Assembly: GCA_006538405.1 (NCBI GenBank)
Contig: BJKQ01000004.1
Span: 3,100,001 to 3,164,000, forward strand
DNA from: Hansfordia pulvinata
Lineage: Eukaryota > Ascomycota > Sordariomycetes > Xylariales
Direction: 5' to 3'
Length of the DNA: 64,000 nucleotides
Of this stretch, positions 1 through 10,899 are shown one piece after another. The notes below the pieces were generated by a model. That model searched no databases, was not told the DNA's origin, and saw nothing but the letters and a program-made list of their open reading frames with translations. The position numbers and the translations under genes were made by a program. Every line of letters starts with the position of its first letter. The stretch's first letter is position 1.

Positions 1-403
1 CTCCAAGAGGGCGTGGAGGGCTGTCGTAGCTGTCGCCGCGTGACCAGCACGAGTACGGGTTTCTTCTCATCTCGTGCACCTATCGGCCGGCGCCGACTAG
101 CTGAATGAATCAGAGTTGGTCGTGGAGTTTGCTGCCCGTGGCGCCCCAGTGCCGTGCGCCCCTGCGCAACGTGGCAAGCCATGGCTACCAATGTCTATGC
201 AATATTCTACTCCGTACATGGAGGCTGCCAAAAGGCGGCGAAATACGATCCTCGACGCAGGCCGGGCATCGTCATGTTGCCCGGCTATGCCACTTTACGG
301 ATGTCGGTAAGTAACACGATGAGCACAAACACCGTGAGATTCGGCGCAGTACTCGTACAGGGATGGAACGCACGCACGATGCCTCCCTCCCTCCGCCCCA
401 GGT

Positions 404-420
404 CCCCCCCCCCCCCCCCC
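404..420. repeat. Poly-C tract, 17 nt
   Basis: An uninterrupted run of 17 C lies in intergenic sequence. Its true length is uncertain because G/C runs elsewhere in the window appear to be under-called. Confidence 0.9.
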
Positions 421-1402
421 GGTCTACCCCAGCTGTCTAGGCGCGCTCTCGCCTCGAGACTTGTGAGCTGGGTGATGAAAGAGTGATGGAACGTGCCCCG
501 GCTTTGTCTCGCAGACCTTTTGCGCGGCGCTCGTTTCCCGAGAGACTTGCCCAAGCGCGAGCTGAGATGGCCACGGCCGAGTCATCCCGAGACGCAGGAA
601 GAGGCTGTGGGAAGAGGCAACGCAGCCCCGAGACAAATCCTCTCGCCATCTGGGACCACCCAAGTCTTGCATGATCATCTGGGGCCTCCTCTCCTCTCGC
701 TACTTATATATCTGTACTCGCAAAGCGCAATATACCGTCTCGGCTGCCAGGCATAGCCAAACGGGCATACAGTTTGCTGCTCGGCGTTGATCCAATTCGT
801 GCTTGTGTCGTGACTGAGATCCCCTCTTCCCGCTTCCTCTATCATCGGCGAAAACCTGCAGTACCCCTGGGGTTGACGGAGATCGGATGAGGGCAGCCAA
901 GATGACGCACCACACACTCACATGTTCGTATCAACAATTTCTGTCTGCACGCATCTGACTACTCGTATGTACGACAAGCCATGTCATGTCTCGAGAGCAC
1001 TCGCACTTTGAACAGCGCTTGCATGGCTAGCACAGGCGTTCCAGGCCCGTTCGAGGATAGACCGCCCTCGGGCGCTGGATTGGGGGCTGATGATGGTGGT
1101 GATGGTATACGAGTAATTGACGCACGTCTGCGGATGTTGTTGGCCATCTTGCCTCTCTTTCTCTCTCTCTTTCTGTCTCTCTCTCCACACACACGCGCGC
1201 ACAGTTGACAACTCCGCGAAATAAGGTGGCGTCTATTCTCATTTAACCAGGCGTCTCGGCGGAGCACGCCAATCGGCGGCCATCGCCAGGCTCCGATACC
1301 CCGCGACCCTGAATGCGAACCCTTCGGCCCAGCTCCGATTGACGCCGTTGGGTCTTCAGCAGGTCCTCCACTCTACCTACACCTAATCAGACGTGAGGGA
1401 GA

Positions 1403-1419
1403 GGGGGGGGGGGGGGGGG
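1403..1419. repeat. Poly-G tract, 17 nt
   Basis: An uninterrupted run of 17 G lies in intergenic sequence, about 1 kb from the 17-C run. On one strand the two read as C-run then G-run and could pair. It may be G-quadruplex-prone, but no function is shown. Confidence 0.9.
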
Positions 1420-1730
1420 CCGCCGAGCCGCTCAGACAATTCTGCCCATGTCCCCTGCACGGAGTTAAAGTGACTGCAAGCAAGCAAGCTGGAGGGGTCA
1501 TCTGCTTGGCAACGGGCATCCGAGCCGTGCCTTTGCAGGTTCCTCTTGTCCCGCGAGACGGCACACGTTTTGCTCGTGTACGAGTATGGCCACCAAGACA
1601 GGTATTTCTTTTGCGTCTGAGACCGTAGGTAGTCTCTGCCAACCCTTTGGCGAACTCCGTTTCTGTGTCTGTCTCACCAGCAAAGACACGTACTATCACA
1701 CATGTGCCATTACAAGTATACTCGTAGATT

Positions 1731-1755
1731 GCTTGCTTGCTTGCTTGCTTGCTTG
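1731..1755. repeat. (GCTT)n microsatellite
   Basis: About six tandem copies of the tetranucleotide GCTT lie in the gene-free region, just after a TACTCGTA element at 1719. Confidence 0.85.
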
Positions 1756-2599
1756 CATGGCGCGGCGCGGCGTGGCGTGGCACCATCTCTCTTTCTCTTT
1801 CTCTCCTTCTCATCTTAATCCGCATCGCTTGACGTGGGCCCTATGCGACGGCATCACATCCGCCAACGCGGCCCTGGGGTCATTGATGATTGGTCAAGTT
1901 AGAGCAGTTGGAGCAGTTGAGCGAAAGACACACAAAGAGCAGCGCCTCGCACGCCAGTCAGACGGGCGCCAGCGCGCGCCGGTCGACAAGCGACGGGCGT
2001 ACCTGCATCTGTCCACGGAGAGGCCCCTGTCCACCGCCCAATTTCAGCTGGGGCTAATAATAATCGAGCGCCCTTTCGCGCCAGCTAAGCCCGATGCGCA
2101 GACAGACTGCGCCCGGCCGACGTGCGCGCGCTGAGCTGCTCGTCCCGAAATGCTCGCAGGCGCCCCGGGCTAGATCGTGGGCAGCGAGGTCTAGTGCAGT
2201 CCAGATGTCCACCCACGGTGCCGAGGGGCGCACTCGGGAGGGGCGGCCGACTGTCGCTGAGCTACGGGGTATTTCAGTATTTCGCGCATTGTATGTATGG
2301 CAAAGCACACGCTCGAAAAGTGTCGTCTCCGTGCAAGCCAAGTCAGGTCAATCAACAAGTCGAGAACAACGAATAATTGGCTGGCCGGCCGGCCGTTAGG
2401 GGCTGGCAGAGCCAAGCCGCGCGCCCAGGCGGCCGGCCACCTTTTGGGGTCGGGAATCTCGGCTATCCGGCTACCCCGTGTTTGAATAAGTTTCCGTCTG
2501 ACTACTCGTATCTGTCTGTCTCCAGCAACGGTGTCGTCGAGTGCGCCGGGGCTGTCGTCGGCTTCTCAGGAGTCCGGGGCCGCCTGAGCACGAGCACGG

Positions 2600-2602
2600 G
2601 GG

Positions 2603-2632
<30 letters not shown>
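2600..2632. repeat. (GGCA)n microsatellite
   Basis: About eight tandem copies of the tetranucleotide GGCA lie in intergenic sequence. Confidence 0.85.
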
Positions 2633-2633
<1 letters not shown>

Positions 2634-3240
2634 CAATAGCGGCCAGCCCAATAGAGATGGAGAGCAGAGAGTGCAGGCCGTGCTGCGTGGGGTAACGTCA
2701 CATGGATGCGACCCCCGGTGCTTGGCCGACACGAGGCTGGCCGATGGCCGACTCACTCCACTGGACTCGCGATGCCTGCCGAGGCGCTTACGGCGACTTT
2801 TGCGCTTCTCGCCGCCGGCTCCAGCGCTGGGGCACGAGTAGGATTGCGCCGAGCCGTTGGAGTTGCTTCGTGGGAGATGCGAATGGACTCTCGTACACAC
2901 AGCCCTTGGCCTGCACGTCTTGTGTGAGTACGAGCGAGTACCCAGAGTAGGTAGGTGGTCGTCTTCCCTGTCGCTTGTCTTCCCTATGACTCAAGGGGGT
3001 TTGTTGTCCATGCAGCGAACCTTGGCCTCAATCTCAAAACTGCCTGCTCCCATGGCTCTTGGCGACCTTTCGCTTGCATTATCCAACGGTGCGACAAAGA
3101 TCTAGCAGGGTGGTTGAGATGGTTCACTGCTGTGTCTTCACGGGCGGTGAGCAGATGAACCGCTCATGCTTGTATCTGTATGTTCTGCCCACGTCCGACC
3201 ATGGCCAGCCATAGCTTCTTTCACAACTCAACCGACATGG

Positions 3241-3294
3241 CGATTGGTGTGTGCTGACATGGCGAGCAGGCGATTGGTGTGTGCTGACATGGCG
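3241..3294. repeat. Tandem duplication, 30-bp period
   Basis: Positions 3241-3264 and 3271-3294 are identical over 24 bases, separated by 6 bases, giving a 30-bp period with 1.8 copies. The repeat lies about 700 bp upstream of the lysyl-tRNA synthetase start. Confidence 0.85.
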
Positions 3295-3996
3295 TTGCAC
3301 CGAGCTGACCCCCAGACTGGGAGTATATATGAGGCCACGCACGAACGACCCTTGAAGCGCGATGCGGTCCTTGAACCTCGCAAATTTGGGAATCCTGCAA
3401 ATCTTCCACAACGGATCACTGATGATATTGCAGAGTTGCACCAAATTTTCTGGCGGCTATTGGTTTTGCGACTCCAAAGCTTTGAGTAGTTAGTTCTGTG
3501 CGATCTATACAGGTTCTGTCTCTACAAAGGCTTCAATCCGTTCCTACATCTGAATTAAATCACCGGTACGAACAGAGGGCTTATTATCCGCACCGGAGTA
3601 TGCACACTTGAGGCATAGGTGAGAAATCCAATAACAGCGATAACGTGCCGCCGCCTTGCGGTAGGTACATGACTGACTAAGAAAAAAATGCGCGCGAAAT
3701 TGAAAAAAATTGCCCCGCGATTGGCCGTGACTCAAGGGCAGGCACGACACGATTACCCCGCGGCTGTGTGAGCCAGAGTGACCGGTACACGGAGCAACCG
3801 CCACACCACACACCACAGACCACACACACCGCACCACACCAGACCACACCACACCAACTTGCCTACTTGGACACACGACAATTTAAACCCAACTTCGGCG
3901 GCCTTTCCACGCGCAGGTAGACACCCACGCCTGCCCCCCTTCGTGTTGCGAAAAACCCCCATAGTTCCTCGCCGCCGCCGCAGGACACCAGCCAAA

Positions 3997-5948
3997 ATGG
4001 CGGACGAGGCCCCCCCGCCGAGCAGGTCGCCAACCTGCACCTGGATGAGGTGACTGGCGAGAAGATTTCCAAGACCGAGCTCAAGAAGCGCCAGAAGCAG
4101 CGCGAGAAGGAGGCCAAGAAGCAAGAGAAGGCCGCCGCCGCCCCGCCGCCCGCCGCCGGAGCTAAGAAGGCCGGCAGCGCCGAGGCCGACGAGACCAAGT
4201 TGACGCCCAACCAGTACTTCGAGATCCGGTCCCGGGCCGTCAAGAAGATGATCGACTCGCAGGACCCTTACCCTTACCCCCACAAGTTCGAGCGCGACTA
4301 CGACCTCAACGGCTTCACGGCCGAGTTCGGGCACCTCAAGTCGGGCGAGTCGGCCAAGGACAAGGTCTTGCGAGTCGCCGGCCGCATCTACAACAAGCGC
4401 GCCTCGGGCAGCAAGCTCCTCTTCTACGACATCCGCGGCAACAACGGCGTCAAGGCCCAGGTCATGTGCCAGGCCCAGGAGGTCCGTGAGGGCGCTCCCT
4501 CCTTCGACAAGCAGCACGAGCCCCTGCGCCGAGGAGACCACATCGGCATCATCGGCTACGCCGGCCGCACTGCCCCCAAGTCCAAGATCGAGAAGGGCGA
4601 GGAGGGCGAGCTTTCCATTTTTGCCACCGAGGTCGTCCTGCTGGCCCCCTGCCTGCACCAGCTGCCCGACGAGTACTACGGCTTCAAGGACCAGGAAGCC
4701 CGCTACCGCAAGCGTCATCTCGACCTCATCATGAACTCCAACGTCTTCAACACCTTCCGCACCCGCTCCAAGATCATCAAGTACATCAAGCGCTACCTCG
4801 ACGACGCCGGTTTCGAGGAGGTCGAGACGCCCATTCTCAACATGATCGCCGGCGGCGCCACCGCCAAGCCTTTCACATCATACCTCAACGACTACAGCAT
4901 GGACGTCTTCCTGCGCATCGCCCCCGAGCTGCCCCTCAAGATGCTCATCGTCGGTGGCTTCGACAAGGTCTACGAGATAGGGCGCCTCTTCCGCAACGAG
5001 GGCGCCGACCTGACCCACAACCCCGAGTTCACTACTTGCGAGTTCTACGAGGCCTATGCCGACTTCGAAGACCTCATGGGCCGCACCGAGGAGCTCGTGT
5101 CGGGCCTTGTCAAGCACCTGACGGGTGGCTACACCACCTCCTTCACAAACCAGCACGGCGAGAAGTACGAGGTCAACTGGGAGGCTCCCTGGCGACGCGT
5201 GTCCATGCTGCCCGCCCTTGAGGAGGCAACCGGCGAGAAGTTCCCCCCTGGCGACGAGCTGCACACCGACGCCTCTCGCGAGTTCCTCAAGAGCGTCTGC
5301 AAGAAGGTCAATGTCGTGTGCTCCGAGCCTCAGACCACTGCCCGCATGCTCGACAAGCTCACGGGCGAGTTCATTGAGGAGACGGCCGTGAACCCCACCT
5401 TCATCACCGAGCACCCCAAGATCATGTCGCCCCTGGCCAAGGACCACCGCAGCAAGCCGGGCTTGACGGAGCGCTTCGAGGCCTTTGTCTGCAAGAAGGA
5501 GATCGCCAACGCTTACACCGAGCTGAACCAGCCTTTCGAGCAGAGGCTGCGCTTTGAGGAGCAGGCCAACCAGAAGGCCCAGGGTGACGACGAGGCTCAG
5601 ATGATTGATGAGTCCTTCCTCAACGCCCTCGAGCACGCTCTGCCTCCGACGGCCGGCTGGGGTCTGGGTATCGACCGCCTCGTCATGTTCCTGACCAACA
5701 ACTACAGCATCAAGGAAGTCCTGCTGTTCCCCTTTATGAACCCGGAACAATCCAAGGACAAGGCCGTTAACGCGGCAGAGGGTGCGGAGGCGCCCCAGGT
5801 CCCCATTGAGGGAATCGGTACGTTATGAACCCCGCATGATCACTTCTCAACCCCAATGTTTTGAAGCAAGAGTATCTCTTGCAATTCCCCCTTCAAACCC
5901 CGTGATGAAATCGGGGACACAAGCTGACTGGATGCAGCCCACAAGTAA
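3997..5948 (+). CDS. KRS1: Cytoplasmic lysyl-tRNA synthetase (class II); apparent 1-base frameshift near the start
   Basis: Charges tRNA-Lys with lysine, an essential step of translation. The protein starts with a charged Lys/Glu/Ala-rich extension typical of eukaryotic LysRS. An OB-fold anticodon-binding domain follows, then the class II core: motif 1 around EVETPILN, motif 2 with RNEGADLTHNPEFT, and motif 3 GWGLGIDRLVMF. The natural ATG is at 3997 (after CAAA), but it is out of frame with the body. The frames join if the C-run 4010-4016 holds eight C instead of seven, giving an N-terminus of the form MADEAPPAEQ. At the 3' end unspliced reading stops at 5828. A canonical intron is visible at 5818-5937 (GTACGT donor, CTGAC branch, CAG acceptor), and splicing it gives a short last exon encoding AHK then TAA (5946-5948). 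With both corrections the frame is 610 codons plus stop, normal for the family. Convergent with COX15. Confidence 0.93.
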
Positions 5949-6370
5949 GTGGAAAGGCCACCGAACAAAATGAAAAATGAAAAGAAAACCCCAATAGATC
6001 GAGAGGAGAACGGACAATGTGATGACTTGATAACCATGATCTGGCCTGAACGGCCGGAATCGGGCTCGGCCACCAGGACTTGCGTTTTCGGCTCCCCGGG
6101 GCCACAGTCTACTCCGAAATCAAGACACAACTGAGAAGAGAACCGAATATAAAAAAAAACTTTTACATCAAACTGGACGGGGTGCCCAATATGCTATGTA
6201 CAGTGTTATTTTACATTTTAGGTCGGGATAGATTCTACAGCATCAACCCGGTAAAAGGTCATCTGGCCGTGCAGGTGGTGTACGCACCCGGCCACTTATT
6301 TAGATGAGGAGGGGAGTGTATCGAGGATGCTGCCCCAAGGACTAAAAGGGGCTGCTATGTTTCCTTGCGA
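5949..6370. other. Convergent 3' intergenic region
   Basis: The 3' ends of the lysyl-tRNA synthetase and COX15 genes meet here. The sequence is AT-richer than its flanks, with an A-run near 6150. It is presumably the two 3' UTRs, and no gene is visible. Confidence 0.6.
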
Positions 6371-7916
6371 TTATGCGGACGGCGAAGGCGGCTTGGCCTG
6401 CTTAGCGGCGGCCTCAAGCCTCTTGCGCAGCAGCGCGAGCGTAGATTTGGGGATGCGCAGGCGGTGGCCCAGGACGAGGACTCCCGTCAGAAGGGCGAGG
6501 CTGCCGGCCTGGTGGGCGGCGGCCAAGGGGACGGGGACCATGTAGATGAGGGTGCTGATGCCGAGGGCAACCTGCAGGCAGACGAGGTGGACGACGCCCA
6601 TGACGCCCTTCTTCACGTCGCGGGGCAGGGCGGCGGCGAGGCGGCCCGAGCGGGCGTAGGCGAAGAGGGCGAGGACGGAGCAGAAGGTGGTGGTGGCGAG
6701 GATGCGGTGGTCGAGCTGGACCAGGCTGGGGTTCTCGAGCATGTTGCGCCACCACAGGTCGGAGCGGTCCGGGGCGTGGGCGTAGAAGTCGTCCCACAGC
6801 TCGGCCCTGGGCGGGGTGAGGCCCAGGCCCATCTGGGGGAACTCATTGTAGATGAGGCCGGCGTCGAGGCCGGCGACGAGGGCGCCCGAGACGACGGTGG
6901 TGAAGACGAGGGCGGTCAGGGCGGCGACGGAGCGGCGGAAGGGGCGGATGGCCGGGTTGGCGAGGGCGGCGGCGGTGGCGGCGGCGGCGTCCGGGTCAGC
7001 GTCTGGAGCAGGCGGCGGTTGCGCAGGACGCGCAGGCCGGCGAGCAGCATCCACGAGTAGCACAGGAAAGCGGTGGCGAGGTGGGCGGCGAGGCGGTACT
7101 GGGAGACGCGCGGGTGGAGCCCGGGGCGAACAGGTCGTCCTTGAGCCCGGACTTGACCATCCACCAGCCGATGAAGCCCTGGAAGCCGATGAGGGACGAG
7201 ATGCCGGCGAGGGAGAGGGCGGTGCGGGCCGAGACGCGGCGGCGGGCGACAAAGTAGACGGCGGGCAGGACGAAGGAGAGGCCGATGAAGCGGCCCCAGA
7301 GGCGGTGGGTCCACTCCATGTAATAGATCTTCTTGAACTCGTCGAGGTCCATGTCCGAGTTGAGCATCTTGAACTCGGGCGAGGCGCGGTACTTGTCGAA
7401 CTCGGCCTCCCAGTCGGCCTGCGACACGGGAGGCAGGGAGCCCGTGACGGGCTTCCACTCGGTGATGCTCAAGCCCGACTCGGTCAGGCGCGTCAGGCCG
7501 CCGAAGACGACGATGCCGAAGACGCTGGCCGCGCTGCCGAGCAGCCAGTAGGCGACGGCTTTGGACGTGGTGTACTGCGGGAACGAGGATGAAGACTCCG
7601 ACTCGGAAGCTGGCTCGGGGTCTGCTTGGGCTGGCGACGGGCCGGCCCGCGGGGTGGTGCCGGCGGCGGCTGGGGTGGTCGAGGTGCTGGCCTGGCGTGT
7701 GGGAAGGCTTCGCAGCAGCGCCGAAGGCGAGGGTGAAGACGAAGGCGAAGACGGAAGCGGCCGTGCGAGGGACGCCCGGGTAGAGCTGTGGTAGGACTGA
7801 CTGGGGATTGGCTGCGACAACCCGCGCAGAAAGAGGGCGGACGAGCGCGAGGGCGAGCCGTTGCCAGCGCCCAGCCTGAAGGCGGCCCTGCGCACGCCCG
7901 GCAGAAGCAGCGACAT
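6371..7916 (-). CDS. COX15: COX15 heme A synthase, mitochondrial; two apparent 1-base frameshifts
   Basis: Oxidises heme O to heme A in the mitochondrial inner membrane for cytochrome c oxidase assembly. The N-terminus is Ser/Arg-rich and acidic-poor, fitting a mitochondrial presequence. Eight hydrophobic segments follow. The four conserved histidines expected for heme and cofactor binding are visible in EWTHRLWGR, RLAAHLATAF, VQLDHRILAT and AAAHQAGSL. GGLTRLTESGLSITEWKP is the family signature. The frame breaks twice: near 7116 (DLFAPGS must continue into PRVSQYRL) and near 7005 (NRRLL must continue into DADPD). Both are repaired by one extra C in a C-run read on the minus strand. The sum of the pieces plus two bases is 1548, exactly 515 codons and a stop. 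No introns are seen. Essential function and full motif conservation argue for sequencing error, not a pseudogene. Confidence 0.92.
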
Positions 7917-8825
7917 GGCAGTGTGTGGTTCTCTTTCAGCGTCTCCGGTGATCGAATTGACTCGAGGTCGGGTCGGGGGCGGCGGGACTGCGGGGGGCTA
8001 CCTGGCACGGTGGAAAGACGCGAGAAGCATCGTCTGGTCGCGTCGAGGAGGGTTGGAAGAGGCTATGCAACAAAGACGATGGTTAGAGAGGACCGAACGC
8101 GACCAAAAATCGATAAAGCGCTGCAAGATATGACGCTGGGTTGGTTGGGCAAGGGGGGGAGGCGGTGGACAACAATGACATACCGATAGCAACGCCACAG
8201 AACGTAGGTAGTGAGGGAAGAAGCAACCGGGACTTGTCGCGTGGCAAGGCGAATAAAATTGTAGATACCGTGCACTATTAATAAGCCCACCTGCCATTGG
8301 GGTGGTAATTGACAACTGATGATGGGCCGATTTTCGTTGGACCCTTTGCCAGGGGCCCCACTTGCCCAGATCCATCCTTGTACTCGTAAGAATACCGGAA
8401 CCACGGAGCGGTTCGCGAAGTTGGGCTATCATGAGTACAAGTACCTAGGAAGGTACCTCTCGTACATACGCGCAACTTGAATCTCACATCTTTCTCCGGT
8501 CCTGTTCGGAACCCCTCCTCTCGTGGTCCGGTTCTGCTCGGAGCATCGAGGGCCTGCATCTGGAGCACCAGTTCCTGCTCTTCCAAGCTCAAGATCTATT
8601 GTCCTTGTTTTTTGGTGGAAATGATGACCTACCATACAAACGCCCTCTACGCAGATGTGTATCTTCTGCTCTAAATCCCTGCCATCCGTATATGTCCTGA
8701 TATGTCTCTACATGTCTTCCAATGTCGTAGCCACACATGATCGAACCCGCCCGCCAACAACGCCTATTCCCAAGAGTCATGGTTTCTGCCAGACGAGTGC
8801 AAATGGAGGCCGAGATTCCACCCCC
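7917..8825. other. Intergenic, 5' of COX15 / 3' of CDF gene
   Basis: COX15 and the metal transporter lie on the same strand, and this 0.9 kb separates them. It holds one TACTCGTA (8381-8388) and several short AGGTACCT-like words. No gene is supported. Confidence 0.5.
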
Positions 8826-10899
8826 TCAGCCTTCCTTCTTCCAGAACATTAGTGTCTCTTTCCACCCTTTCTGCGACGACTGGCTGATCGAGTAGAGTGG
8901 CTTGTGCTCCTCGTGAATGTCGTGCTCATCTTCGTAGTCCACGTGGACAAACGCCCGCTCCACATCTCCCAGTCCTATCAATCCCATCTTCGTCAGCACT
9001 CGCTTGATGTGGCGTGGTCTTCTCTTGGTTGCGGATGATCAGCTGTGGCAATCCGTGGCTTTCACGTACCTTCAAACTTGCGCTGCAATGTCTGACTAAC
9101 ATCGTGCGATACCCTCAGAGGCTCTTCGGGGTCCATAATGATGTCCACCTCAACATAGTAGTGCTCTCCGGCGTGGTATGCTCGGCACTGTCCCGCCTTG
9201 GTCTTAGTTTCTGTAGCACTTCCAGCAACGGGGGCGCAGGGTGCCAGACGTACCGTGTCTACCTTGAGAATTCTTTCGTCGTGTGTCATGGCCATGTAAA
9301 TCAACTTGGCGATGAAGTCCTTGGGCGCTGACTTGCCCACAAGCAGCCACACCTGCTCAAAGGCGTTGGAGATCCACGAGAAGAGGATCAGAAGCGCGAT
9401 CAAGATGGCACCAATCGGGTCCAGATACCACACAAAGCGGTCACCGATAACCGACATGATCAATCCGAACGAATTGACGACAATGTCGTTTCGGTGGTCG
9501 ACCTGTTGCCCAGTCAGTTGACCGGTCAAGTCTGTATATGCAAGGCATGCGGCCGAGCCCGCAGGTTACTTACGAAGAATACTTTGACCGAGGGATACTT
9601 GCGGTACGCCATACAGTACACCATCAGCGAGGCTTTGCTGAAAACTACGATCTGTCAGCTGTGACCATCTCATGGTCTAGCAACACTCAAGTGCGGCGTG
9701 GGGCTAAGTAACATACTGGCTATTCCCACGCAGATGATGGGCACGAGCTGCAGCTGCTTGCTGTCGCTGGGACCCGTTCCCAGACTCCGTCCCGACTCGA
9801 TCTGATCAGTCCTTGTCAGCACATAACAGCCCAGCCTCGAGCCAAGGTGGGACCTACCAGCAGCTGAATGGCGACAGTCGTCATAAGCGCACAGAAGAGG
9901 ATGATGCCGATGGTCTCAATTCGGCGACGTCCCTGAGCTTTATCAGCACACATCACCAAGCCGACTGGACCGCGGGGCAGGTGTCATACCACGGGGTACT
10001 TGTAGATGCTGGGGCGGTTGGCCATGCGAGAAGTTATGAGCATCACACAGGAGGAGACGAGATCCATCTGCAAAAGAACGGAATGGTCAGCGACTGGGTT
10101 CAGTTTTTGTGTGAGGAGGCTGGTGTGTACGAACAAAAGCGTCGGCTGCCGTCGCAAAGAGCTACCGAATCGTCAGCCTTGTGTCTCTCGTGGACTGCAA
10201 ATGTCAGCCTGGCGAGAGGCGGATCTTTACCGAAAGCGAACCCGTCGACACGGCCGCATAGAGCTGAATGACGAAGAGACAGAAGTTGACGACGAAGGAG
10301 GCGTTGACGGCAAACTTGATCTTGGGGCCATTCGGTGATCCTCCTCTACCTTCTGCTGCTCCTCATCGTCTGCGCCCAGAAACTGGTCGATAAGATCATT
10401 CTGTTTGTCGTAGTAGCGCTTGATTCTCTTGGGGTTTCCTTTGGGATGTTCTTTCAAGATCTGTTCTTTGGTGACGTCGGAGCGCCGATGTCGAGCGAAG
10501 TTGAGAGGGTCGGTCTGATCTGGCAGCGCCGTGGTCGAGGTGACGATGGGACGAGATCCAGTGAATACTTCGTTTTGGGGTTGGCCGACCGCGACCGGTT
10601 CTCCTCCGACGTTCCCATGAACCGTGCTCAGAATGCTCGCAGTAGCCTCGGCACCGTTGATATCGGTGGCACTCCCGCCTGTTCACATTGGAAAGGTCAG
10701 CCTTGGCTTGCATAGATCGTAATCATCCCAGCCCGATGTCTGCCGAGACGAGGAGAGAGAGGGGCTGGGCTGGAATGCAACCCAAGGGCCAAGACGCGTG
10801 GATATACCACGGGCGTTTGGGCGCAATCGGGGCTGACATGGGCTTGCTTGGCGTACCTCGGATCTCGACGCCCGGCGGCATCCCCGAGCTGGGCGACAT
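8826..10899 (-). CDS. Cation diffusion facilitator metal transporter (Mn-type motif), ten exons, one apparent frameshift
   Basis: A proton-coupled divalent-metal exporter, probably vacuolar, Golgi or plasma-membrane located. I read ten exons on the minus strand: 10857-10899, 10231-10678, 10135-10161, 10067-9990, 9932-9858, 9801-9717, 9644-9574, 9502-9254, 9187-9070 and 8974-8826. The cytosolic N-terminus (about 150 residues) ends in a charged DDEEQQKVEEDHRMAP segment. Six membrane segments follow, with DAFMD in TM2 and DHRND in TM5. This DxxxD pair is the pattern of manganese-type CDFs, not the HxxxD of zinc types. The C-terminal domain has YYVEVDIIMD. The frame breaks inside exon 2 at 10324-10327 (MAP to KIKFAVNASF) and is restored by one more C. 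With it the total is 1344 nt, 447 codons plus stop, which supports all nine introns. Metal specificity is inferred. Confidence 0.88.

Larger units (their letters stand above)
1..3996. other. Gene-free region with simple repeats
   Basis: No open frame here has protein-like composition, conserved motifs or consistent splice signals. The stretch holds a 17-C run (404-420), a CT-rich tract (about 1150-1190), a 17-G run (1403-1419), a GCTT repeat (about 1731-1755), a GGCA repeat (about 2600-2632) and a 30-bp-period duplication (3241-3294). It also holds five copies of TACGAGTA/TACTCGTA (960, 1108, 1579, 1719, 2503). The last 220 bases (3780-3996) are CA-rich and are probably the promoter and leader of the downstream lysyl-tRNA synthetase gene. 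Confidence 0.6.

Noticed and set aside
3997..4060. Programmed ribosomal frameshift at the start of the lysyl-tRNA synthetase gene
   Set aside because: There is no reason for one in this family, and identical C-run losses elsewhere give a simpler explanation.
3753..4718. 321-codon minus-strand open frame
   Set aside because: Antisense shadow of the lysyl-tRNA synthetase gene; Leu/Val/Gly-rich with no domain.
6371..7916. COX15 as a pseudogene
   Set aside because: Both breaks are one-base C-run losses, all four heme-ligand histidines and all membrane segments are intact, and the same error type recurs in other essential genes.
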